NCBI RefSeq assembly: GCF_019059575.1
Contig: NW_024881975.1
Location: 186,001-250,000, forward strand
Reading direction: 5' to 3'
From: Amphibalanus amphitrite
Taxonomy: Eukaryota > Arthropoda > Thecostraca > Balanomorpha > Balanidae
Length of the DNA: 64,000 nucleotides
In this document: piece after piece, positions 25,550 to 35,200 of the stretch
Layout of the letters: the number at the start of each line of letters is the position of its first letter
Numbering within the stretch: the stretch's first letter is position 1
Program-made: the position numbers and the translations under genes
Notes under the pieces: model-generated
Seen by the model: only the letters and a program-made list of their open reading frames with translations
Databases searched by the model: none
What the model was told of the DNA's origin: nothing

Positions 25550-27625
25550 GACACCTTTTGATGAATAAACAAATGGCCCCACCTAGCAATGACCAGACAC
25601 AAAAAGAAACCCAGAGGCAATTCCAGAGGGTCACCTAAGCACATAATTTAGATCAACTGTATACTTCAAACATTAACCCTACCAGAACACATCTGCATGA
25701 GCATTATTCATGAGTTGCAGATAAACAAACCATACTAAGGCTAACTTAATGTAAGAACTAAGAATCAAATATGGAAATTCAATTGATATTACCCATAGTC
25801 ATAGAATGCACCTAATTATCACAAGAATACTTTGATCATTTAGCCAGAGCACATCAAGGTTGGTTTGTAAGGGTACCGAAAAAGCTCTCATCATTTCAGC
25901 TAAGTCAATGTGCATCCTGAACACTTCTAAGAGGTCATAGAGCAACAATGCTATTTCCTCGCACAATAACAATAGACTGGTAGTCATTGACAAAAGTACC
26001 TGACACCTTGCCAAACAGATTAGGAGATGTCAGTTTTGGCTTGGTTGAGGCCTTTTAAGTAAATGTCAATAATTTTTATGCTTGAGTTTATGGGAAATAT
26101 GCAAGCCTATGGAGCTTCGCCTGTTATATCAGGCAAAGCCTATGGAGCTTTGCCAAGCTCAAAGTTAGACTTAGTCAAAGCTGACCAATAAAACTGCCAT
26201 TAATGACAGCTGACTTTCTGAGGGCATCAAGGTCAAAGGCTGTGCTTTGCTTGTTTATTGGGGCTTTAGGGCATGCCGACTACCATCTACGACTGTGCGA
26301 AAATCTAGAAGGTAAGCGCACAAGCCACAAAGTGTAATGACTTTGACGCTCCACAGCACTTGTGGCTCAAACTCATTTAATGGGTTTCAAAAAATTGAAT
26401 AAAATGTGGTTGCCTCAGTGTCAGCTGATTATGCAATAAACTAGGACAAAATGAATATCCTGTTGTGGTCGGAATGACCTATTTTGAACATGATTACAAT
26501 GGAAAACACACCACAGCAGCTGTACAAAAAATGCCACTTACATGCAAACCTCCTGGGGCACAGCTGCTACTACTACTTGCTGTATCCACGACAAGGTGAG
26601 CATTCATCACCAAGTCCTCCACATATGCCACCACTCTGTCCACGACCACCTTTCCACAATGGTTCAGTGGACACACAGCCACAGGTGCTGGTGCACCAAC
26701 ACACCCAGTGGAAGGTGATCAGTTCTTCAATGCAGCCCCATCTCGAATTCTGGAACAAACCCATCAAACACATCAAAAATGCTATCAGAAAAAAACGGTG
26801 TGGCACACGACCACGTTGTTTACCAACGAGAACAACGCAATAGAAGTGGGGCAATAACCTTGCCCTATGATTGACAGAGGTTACAATGAAGATCACATCA
26901 ATATGTCAGATGTATACAACAACACATGATTTATGGAAAGAGCTACAAATCGAATTGTTTTACCTTTTAAACTTCATTTGATGACCACGCAAGACCCAAA
27001 CAGAAACGCCATTTTCCCCCCGAGGAGAAAGTAACCGACATCTAGCGGGAAAACATTTCTCGTTGTCAGACAAATACGTGGCTCACATTTGTGTATTTTT
27101 ATTCTCTTTGTTCTTGTTTCACAATTTTCATATATTTCGCCTTGTATTTCTTTTTTTTCAGAAAACTTTAAATTTTATTATTTAATTTTTGAGAAGGAAT
27201 GAAAATAGGCAAGTGTCGAATCAGCAAAATTCGAGCAGCATGGAAAATAATGACGTTTCCTGGTGCCTATTTCTCTCCTATCTCCTATAAAGCGATATGC
27301 AGGCTAAGAATTTTTTACTCAACGTATACATTGCTTACTTTCAGGATTTTGTAAATTGTTCTTTGTTTTCAATCAGAAAACAAAACATGCACAACTGACA
27401 CTTCGGTAGCGTTGGGCGCGACATCTTTGAATAAGATTGTAAGCAGTTACACCATCCCCCACTGGGTGTCAGCGCAGTCGCACGTAATCGTCGGCGCATG
27501 GATCGGCACAGGGTGGACCCGGCTTGTATGCTCTTCAGATACCAGCACCCAAGTGCTTCATTGGCGTCTGATCGTGCTCAGCACACAATAAACAATATTA
27601 GAACTACATTGAGTTCATTGGAAGG

Positions 27626-27631
27626 TTTATT
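27626..27631 (-). promoter_or_regulatory. Candidate poly(A) signal (AATAAA) for the MED25 locus
   Basis: TTTATT on the plus strand gives AATAAA on the minus strand. I saw no canonical AATAAA or ATTAAA on the minus strand between the MED25 stop (32229) and this site. If MED25 transcripts end here, the 1,272-codon frame at 32228-28410 lies within the MED25 transcript. This is inference from scanning by eye. Confidence 0.4.
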
Positions 27632-27660
27632 TCAACTTTCACGAGACGGTTCAAGCACAT

Positions 27661-27744
27661 GACAAGTCAATTGACTTGTCCCTGACTTGTCAATTGACAG
27701 ATGTACCTAAGCATCTGTCCTTAAGGACAGATGCTTAGGTACAT
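27661..27744. repeat. Two adjacent perfect palindromes
   Basis: GACAAGTCAATTGACTTGTC (27661-27680) is a perfect 20-bp palindrome. It is followed by a perfect 44-bp palindrome at 27701-27744 whose left arm is ATGTACCTAAGCATCTGTCC and whose centre is TTAA. An extruded cruciform or RNA hairpin is possible. No associated gene was seen. Confidence 0.85.
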
Positions 27745-28409
27745 ACACGCGATAAATATTGGCAGCCTCCATGCAGTTGGCGGCCGAGTCCTGTGTGACG
27801 CGGAGAGGAAATCACTAGAGCCACTATCCGTACTCTCGATAATGTAAGACTCCGCCTGAATGCTGCCCACAGCCTCTGGACACGTCACATACAAAGCACA
27901 GACCGTACTTCGCCCAGTCCGCTAGAAAGTGCTGCAAGATAGCGGGCTTGCGTCGCGAGGAGACACTACCTAAAACATTTGTACAGTAAATGACACTCAT
28001 CGCCATTATAAATCACCCACCCACCTCACTCCACAATGACCAGCATACGTTCCCCCATGGCCTGCACGCCTAAATCAGCTGGAACTAATATCGCCAGCCG
28101 CGTCCGACAGCCACACTTCCGGTCCCTGTATGAACACACCATCACATGTAGCCAGCCGCCGTGAGCGCTGCGGCACCCACAGACGCCGCCGGAGATCAGC
28201 GCCCTCCTTCCGCGGACGGGGATCGGGCGCCGCCCCGCCAGCCGAGGATCACACACCAACCCCCACACAGCCGCCCCCAGACGCTCCGCCCGCCACTGGC
28301 CCGCTCCAGCTCCGCGACCCCTGTGTTCCAGCTCAGAGATCGGTCAGACAGAGGACTCCAGAGCTGCCGTCACCGCAATCCCGGCGGGTCCCACCTGACC
28401 GGTCGGCGA

Positions 28410-31400
28410 TTAATCCAGGCCTGGGAGCTGCACGACAAAGTCGGCGCCCGACAGAGACGCCAGACTGTCGTCTGAGCTGGGCGAGTCTGCCGGCCCGGCG
28501 CCGCCGGGGTCCGGCGCCGGCCGGCACCCGGCGCCGGTACCCGCCGATCTGCCCCGCCTCCCCTCGGTCCCCGGCGGCACTCTACTCAGAACAATCATCT
28601 GTCGCGACCTCTTCGTTGACGGATACTTCTTTGAGGGAGTTGCGCGATGCCCCCGCGGCGGTTCCCATCTGGCTGCTGCGACTGGCCTGCCGGCCCGGCC
28701 GGCCGGTGACGGCAGAGCGCGACTTCTCTCGGCGACCTGACTGAGCGGGACAGACTGGACGGCACGCGGCCCCGAGCGCTGATCAGACCCGGGCCGGCGC
28801 TCCGGTCCTTCCGTCGGCTGGCTCCTCGGCACGGCGTGCGAGCTCCGCGGCAGAGCCCCCGCGCCCACCTCACTGCTCCGCTCGGTGTGTGACGGCGCCG
28901 GCAGGCCGCTGGGCAGCCGGGGCTCCAGTCCGTCACTCAGCCCGAGGAGCCAGTGGCCCTGTCCGACCGGGTCACCTGGCTCGCCGGCCCAGCCGCACTC
29001 GGACGTGGCCGGCAGACTCCCCGGCCCGCACAGCTCGCTCCCCCGCTCCGGCGGCAGCGTCACACTGACCGTCCCACTCCCCGCGGACAGCCGCTGCCCC
29101 GGACCGGGCCCCGGCCGAGCGGGGACCACCGCCAGCCGCGCCAACTCACCCTCCGACTGGGTCCGCTCCACGGCCAGATCCACCGGCAGATCCACCGGCA
29201 GATCCACCGGCAGGTCCACCGGCAGGTCCACCGGGGACACGGAGGCCGGCCCGTCCCGGTCAGTCAGCTTCCTCTTGCGCGCGCCCGGCGGAGACACCTG
29301 CGACTTCCCTGCCAGCTCACGGATAGCCGGCGGACAGACAGAGTGCGTGGCCAGCGACAGGCTGCTGAAGTCGGAGACTGCCCTCCTCTGGGCGGCTCCG
29401 GCGCCCGCCAGCAGCGCCTCCTCACAGTCGTCCAGGGAGCAGTCGGACTCGAACAGGCCGCCGACCTGGGCCAGCTCCCCCAGGGTGGTGGACGGCGTCC
29501 AGCCGGGCGCCGCCGGGTCCAGCGTGGGGACCGCGGCACCGCCGAGCGCAGGCCCCGGTCCCACCGCGCGCCCCCGGCCTCCCGAACTGCCAGCACCCCT
29601 ACACGATCGAGACGCGCCTACTGGTGATCGGCCCTGGGGCTTTGGCGTGCTGGCTTTGTCCTTGGATTTAGCTTTCCAGTTAAGTGCGGTACTTTTTGAG
29701 GTGGCAGATCTATCTTTAGAGGTGGCAGCTTTGGATTTTGAGCTGTTGCCCTTCTTCCTCGACTTGCAAGCGTTGCCGTAGAGGACCTCGGCGTTTTCTT
29801 TTGAATTCGATGCTTTGCTTTTCGGAGTACCACTTTTGCTTTTAGAAGTATTCTTACCACCGTATTCGTTCCCTTTACTGCTGGGTTTGCCCCTGGGTGT
29901 GCTTGCGTTGCTTTTCGGCGCGCATGATTTACCTTTTGCGGTAGCTGCTCTGCCCTTAGGTGAGCTGATTTTATCGTTTGAGGTGCTGGTTTTGTGTTTC
30001 AAAGTGCGGACTCTCCTCTTCGAAAAACCCACCGCTAGTTTTGGAGTGCCAGATTTCCTCGCTGGTGTGCTGTCTTTGCTTTTAGGCCCGCGACCTTTTC
30101 TTTCTCGTGAGCCAGTAGCGCCTCTCGACACAGGAGTGCGGCCGCTCGGACAGCGGGGTGCATTTCTCGAGTTGCCCATCGCTTCTAGTGCGTCAATCGT
30201 ACCACCCGCCGCACGGGCAGTGTTCCCGGTGCTGACAGTCAGACGGGGGCGCGCCCGGCCCCCGGCGGCGGCTCCGAGAGTCACCGGCGTCTGCTCGGCG
30301 CCGGCCGTCACGTCTCCGGCGCCCTCCAGCCGCAGCACGCGCTCGCCGGGCCGGACGGTCAGCAGCCGGCCGCCGGTCAGCTCGGCCACTGTCGTCGGCC
30401 CGCCGGGCGGTTCCGCGCCGACCAGCTCCTCGCCGTCTGACGCGCGCGACGTGCGCCCCTGACGCACCGGTAGCGCGGGCAGACGGCGCACGGGCGCGAA
30501 GGCGGCGCCGGGCGGCGCCACCGCCAGCACGGCTCCGTGGGGCGCGCGCAGCGCCGCGCTCTGACGGTCGGCACTCCGCACCAGGATAAACTCCCGCGCG
30601 CCGGGCGCCGCGCCCGACTCGCTCGCCGGCACCAGACTGGCGCGCGTGCCCTCACACAGGAACACCCTGGTCCCCACACTGCCCGACGACACGGGCCGGC
30701 TGTCCTTCCCTCGGGCCGTACTGTTCGGCGCTGTGGGGGTGCCTTTGGCTCTGCGGGGCTTGCTGCGCACCTTATCCTTCAGCTTCCGCGCCGTGCCGGT
30801 CAGCAGCCGGGCCGTACCTCTATTTCGGGCCGCGCGCCCTGACGTCCCAGCTGGGACCGCGGCGCCAGACGCGAGGTTCGAGACGTCCGGCATGTGGATG
30901 GTGATGCCGGAGGCCTCCATCACGATGGATGTGCCTGACGCGGTGCCTGTGGCATCACCGCCGGCGGGGTCGGAGTCGGGCTCTGCCGACCGGGGGCGGG
31001 GCTGGCAGTAGGGACACCTCCTGCGCCGAGGCGGGCTCGCCATCACAGTCGCCAGGTCCGGCAGGTGGGCAAACAGCTCCGAGTTCCAGCTCTTGGCCGC
31101 GCCAGGACGACGGCTGGCCTCCGCTGCCGGATCAGAGTCTTCAGAGCTGGGAGCGGGAGACTTGCTCCTCGACTTTGCCGCACGTCCGGTCAGGCGAGCT
31201 CTAGTCACGCGCGCCGAGTCCTCAGAGGAAATGAACGTTCCTCTGGGCTTAGCAGCGCAATCCCTTGGCGGCAGAGTAGCATGTCTCGCTAAATGACTGT
31301 CACCTCGCGTGGGCTGAGCCGGGTCCCCAGAGGCGCCGGCCAGACCTGTTGGTGAGCTCGGCGTCCCCGTGTCTGCGGGCGCCGTGCTGTCCGCTGGGTC

Positions 31401-32228
31401 AGCCGGCCCACTCGCTCTGTCCGCCGGCACCACGTCCTCGGGGCCGACAGGGCTGCTATCGGACCCGACCCTCGGTCGACATTCAGCAGGAGGGCTGCCC
31501 AGCAGGTCCAGGAAGTCCGGCATGGAGCCGGCCGTCGGTTCCGGCACATCGGGCGGCACACAGCACGGTCTGTCCGGGTCAGAGGCTCCGTCCGCCGGGA
31601 GGGCCCCCGGGACAGCCGGCAGGGGCGGCGCCCGTGCGACGGCCGAGTCTGCTGCTGGAGAACCGTCGGACGCCAGCGCCGTAAAGTCCGGAAATTCAGC
31701 CGAGCTGTCCGGGGAGCCGGGCCAGCCAGAGACGGCAGCAGAGCCGGCGAGCGGAGCGAGAGAGCCACCACTGGGGGCAGCAGGGAGAACAGCGGCGGCA
31801 GCGGGAGAAGCCTGTGCAGGGATCACAGTAGCGGCGGCGGCAGAGGGAGAAGCCTGTGCAGGGATCACAGTAGCGGCGGCGGCAGCGGGAGAAGCCTGTG
31901 CAGGGATCACAGTAGCAGCGGCGGCAGCGGGAGAAGCCTGTGCAGGGATCACAGTAGCAGCGGCGGCAGCGCAAGAAGCCGCTCCAACGATCACAGTCGC
32001 GGCGGCAGTCCCCGAGCCGGCAGCAGCGGACAGGGCCGCATCGCCAGCCGCGGGACCAGCGGCGGCGTCCGTGGGGGAGACGCAGGCCGACTCCGGCGCG
32101 TCACACGGTCCGTCCGGGAGGGTGCCTCCGCCGGTGTCGGCCGACCGCCGGCCGGCGCCACACACACGGTCGGCGACACCGCCCGGTACCAGGCCCCCGG
32201 TACGGCCGGCCGGCGGCGGCGCGCCGCT
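28410..32228 (-). CDS. 1,272-codon reading frame in frame after the MED25 stop
   Basis: The codon after the MED25 TAG (32231-32229) opens a frame that runs uninterrupted to TAA at 28412-28410, in the same frame as MED25. There is no ATG near its beginning; the first GTG is at 32165. The product would be disordered: an Ala-rich start with four copies of PAQASPAAAAATVI (about 31790-31985), Ser/Pro/Asp-rich middle, a globular-looking EFILVRSADRQSAALRAP region, a Lys/Ser-rich block of SKSK and TPK motifs (about 29630-30130), a PVDL repeat (29163-29235) and a C-terminus ending SGADFVVQLPGLD. It stays open through an AT-richer part, which argues against composition alone. Routes to expression: readthrough of TAG, splicing from an upstream exon (a phase-0 CCTGCACAG acceptor lies in the first PAQASP repeat), or a separate transcript. 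No known family recognised. Confidence 0.6.
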   Translation of the reverse strand, partial: SGAPPPAGRTGGLVPGGVADRVCGAGRRSADTGGGTLPDGPCDAPESACVSPTDAAAGPAAGDAALSAAAGSGTAAATVIVGAASCAAAAATVIPAQASPAAAAATVIPAQASPAAAAATVIPAQASPSAAAATVIPAQASPAAAAVLPAAPSGGSLAPLAGSAAVSGWPGSPDSSAEFPDFTALASDGSPAADSAVARAPPLPAVPGALPADGASDPDRPCCVPPDVPEPTAGSMPDFLDLLGSPPAECRPRVGSDSSPVGPEDVVPADRASGPADPADSTAPADTGTPSSPTGLAGASGDPAQPTRGDSHLARHATLPPRDCAAKPRGTFISSEDSARVTRARLTGRAAKSRSKSPAPSSEDSDPAAEASRRPGAAKSWNSELFAHLPDLATVMASPPRRRRCPYCQPRPRSAEPDSDPAGGDATGTASGTSIVMEASGITIHMPDVSNLASGAAVPAGTSGRAARNRGTARLLTGTARKLKDKVRSKPRRAKGTPTAPNSTARGKDSRPVSSGSVGTRVFLCEGTRASLVPASESGAAPGAREFILVRSADRQSAALRAPHGAVLAVAPPGAAFAPVRRLPALPVRQGRTSRASDGEELVGAEPPGGPTTVAELTGGRLLTVRPGERVLRLEGAGDVTAGAEQTPVTLGAAAGGRARPRLTVSTGNTARAAGGTIDALEAMGNSRNAPRCPSGRTPVSRGATGSRERKGRGPKSKDSTPARKSGTPKLAVGFSKRRVRTLKHKTSTSNDKISSPKGRAATAKGKSCAPKSNASTPRGKPSSKGNEYGGKNTSKSKSGTPKSKASNSKENAEVLYGNACKSRKKGNSSKSKAATSKDRSATSKSTALNWKAKSKDKASTPKPQGRSPVGASRSCRGAGSSGGRGRAVGPGPALGGAAVPTLDPAAPGWTPSTTLGELAQVGGLFESDCSLDDCEEALLAGAGAAQRRAVSDFSSLSLATHSVCPPAIRELAGKSQVSPPGARKRKLTDRDGPASVSPVDLPVDLPVDLPVDLPVDLAVERTQSEGELARLAVVPARPGPGPGQRLSAGSGTVSVTLPPERGSELCGPGSLPATSECGWAGEPGDPVGQGHWLLGLSDGLEPRLPSGLPAPSHTERSSEVGAGALPRSSHAVPRSQPTEGPERRPGSDQRSGPRAVQSVPLSQVAERSRALPSPAGRAGRPVAAARWEPPRGHRATPSKKYPSTKRSRQMIVLSRVPPGTEGRRGRSAGTGAGCRPAPDPGGAGPADSPSSDDSLASLSGADFVVQLPGLD

Positions 32229-35200
32229 CTAGTTGAGGAAGTCGTGCATGCCCGGGTCGTCCATCTGTCCGGGCTGCTGCGGGGCCATCTGGCCCGGCTG
32301 GCCGCCCATCATGATACCGATCGGCCCCGGCGGCCGCTGGATCATCTGGGGCCGGTAGTTCTGCGGACAGCGGGCACAGGGCGTCACACGGCGTTCGATG
32401 GGGAATTGGGGAGGGTCACACCACCGAGTGCGGTGCGAGTATGTATATAGGGGGTTACATGGGGCGTGTGAAAAACGAGATCACAAGAAAAATGACATAC
32501 AACGGGGATACGCAGAGGAGTTACTGTAGACAGGCGAGGAGGGACCACAACAAATTGTCAAAAGAGAAGCCGCCGGGAGACCAGCATTCAGTGTGACAGC
32601 CCGCCCCGGCCGGCCGGCGGCTCTCACCTGCTGGAGCAGGGTGCGCAGTCCGGGCGCCGAATCCATCTGCTGGCGCGCCTGGACGGGCACGGCGCCCTGC
32701 TGGGAGACCACGCCGCCGGCGGCGGACTGCGCGCCTCCCGGCGGCACCATCTGGCCGCCCGGCTGCACCATCTGACCGCCGGCGCCCTGCACCATCTGAC
32801 CGCCGGCGCCCTGAACCATCTGGCCGCTGGCGCCCGGCTGGAACTGAAAAAAAAACACAGACGGAAAGGCGTCAAACGGTGCACCCAGTTTCTTGCCGCT
32901 CTGCACAGCTTAACAGCTCACTAGACTGGTTTTTAATACAAACGAAACATCATTATTCATTATATCAAAGAAAAAAAAAACAAGCAACAAAATTACAAAC
33001 AAAACACTATAAATGAACTTTGTTCTGAGCAGTGAGAAGGTATGGGTCAACGAGGGAGCCTGGAATATGTCAAGAGGTGGCAGGGTGATAACTCTCGCTT
33101 ACCTCACTCAGTCGGCGAACCAACTCCTCTAACTCGTGGCACTCATCGCTCTGTTCAGGATCCGGCGATAAAACGTTCATCATCTCTAAAATATCGGCTA
33201 TGTTCTCCCCGGACTGGGAAGGAGTCAGACTGTCAGACTGTTCTGTATCCAGTTCCAAGCGGCCGCCTTCACAGGCCTGTCCTTGCGGCTCATCGCTGGA
33301 CCGCACTGTCGGCTCACTGAGCCACTGGGCGCCCTGCTCGGACCCGGGCTGCTCCGGGGCACTCTCCGGGGACGGTCCGGCGGGCCGGCGCCACTCGGCT
33401 GAACCCCGTCCCGCACTCGGGGGCCGTCCCAACTCGGCCGACTCAGCAGACTCAGAGCTCAGCGCGGCCGGTGCCGGCTCCAGGCCCAGACCTTCAGACT
33501 CCAACAACTCACGCCAAGGACTTCCATCTGAACTTATCGACGCGGAGGACAGGCTGCTGGGCCCGTCGGCGTCCCGCGCAGGACTGCGGTCACTGAGGGC
33601 CGCTCTGAGCCCCGACGGCCGCCCCGACCCGGGCTCAGTCTCGGCCGGGACCGGCCGGCCGTCCCACCCCGAGAACTCGCCATCAGCCGGCACACCGGAC
33701 TCGGAGATACCGCCACAGCTGCGAGACTCGTCTGAATGGAGTCCCTCGGTCAGCGGGTGGCCCGCCTCGTCCGGTCCGGCCACCGCTGGCCGCTCGGGCC
33801 GCGGCGTCGGTAACTGGAAGACGTCTGACTCGAAGAGTTCATACGGCTCACTCCTCTGCTGTGGCTGACCAGCGTGTTCCGCAATAGTGGGCTGATCTGA
33901 CATCTCCGCACCCCTAACCTCGCTCACACGGTGTACCAGTCCAGCCAAATAGTCGCAGGGCTCATCACGGGATGTGGCGTCTCCTTCAGTCTCGGGAGGC
34001 CGCGCGGGACGCTCAGACTCCACTATCTGGTAAGAGTCGCTGCCCGGGTGTCCGTACAGCGCGGCCCGATTCTCTACAGCCGACTGCGGCGACCCGCGAG
34101 CAGCAGCACTTTCTGTTACGGTCTGCGCGCGCCCGGTCTCACTTACACGTGCCTCCAGTTCGGACGATTGGGGGGACTCGGCCTGTTCCGTGGCGTTGGA
34201 AGGCAATGGCGGATACACTGTCCCAGGACGGTCCGGGTGTTCGCCATTCAGTTGATCAGGATGTGAAGACCCGAGGCAGCTGGCCGATCCGATTGACACA
34301 TGTCGCCTGATATCAATGTCGTCTTCCTGTCTTTTGTCCCCGCCTGGTTCAATAAATAGACCAGGATTCGGGTCGTCAGTGAGTTCAATACCCACGTCAG
34401 TAAGTAAAACACCACTCGGTAAGTCCCGGACACGATTTACGTAGCGATCTTCTCTACCTTTCACTTTATCACTCGACTCTGTCCACGGAGGCGAGGGAAC
34501 GCTGCTGAGCTCGAGAATCTCACTCAGCTCGTCACCCAGTAGCAGTGGAACCGACCGCTGCACGCTGTCACTGACATCGGAGCGGGACGCACCCCCGGCG
34601 GCGTCCCTGGTCCCTGGTGCCATCCCAGCCGAGTCGCCGGCCGCCCCACCAGTCGGCCCCGAGCCAGGAACGGCAGGCAGTGCGCGGAACTGGTCACCGC
34701 TGGGTCCACCGACTGCGTCCGTCAGCCCACCGCCGCCCTCCCCGGCCAGTCGGAGGACGAGCGAGCTGTCAGACGTAAAGCCAGTCGGTAGTGATTCCGA
34801 ACCCAGGGCGGCCTCCAACGCCGGCGACGGAGATTCAGAGTCGAACAACTGGCTCGGCTCACTGCTCTGTTCAGTCAGAGGTAGATGTCGCGCAGTGGCT
34901 GGCTCTCTTGACTCGAGTAAACAAGAATCCTCAATCAATTCCTGAACCAGTTGAACGGCTTCCTCATTTAGTTCAACAATACGTTCACCTAACAATGCAG
35001 CATTTCTCTCGCCACTTGATTGGCAGCCAGGCTCAGCATCTGCGTCAGCCACAAGGTTGACATTAAGGTCAACTTCTGGCGGTGGCGGTGAGCATTGTGA
35101 TGCGAAAAAGTCACACAACTCGCTGGGCTCTTCCGCCTGCAACACCGGGGAATAGCTGCCAGGCTCGCCCGACTCTAACACACAGCTGAGATCACCAAGC

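Larger units (their letters stand above)
25550..28409. other. AT-rich intergenic region downstream of the MED25 locus
   Basis: No recognisable protein. Small open frames near 26.5-26.9 kb have no matching domain. It contains a poly(A) signal for the minus strand at 27626 and palindromes at 27661-27744. Confidence 0.35.

Noticed and set aside
26484-26896. Overlapping frames of about 110 codons on both strands
   Set aside because: No recognisable domain, and both strands are open to a similar extent in an otherwise non-coding AT-rich region.
28130-28744. 204-codon plus-strand frame
   Set aside because: Pro/Arg-rich antisense shadow overlapping the 3' end of the minus-strand frame, with no supporting signal.
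31369-32232. 287-codon plus-strand frame
   Set aside because: Antisense shadow of the Ala-rich region of the minus-strand frame; no independent signals.
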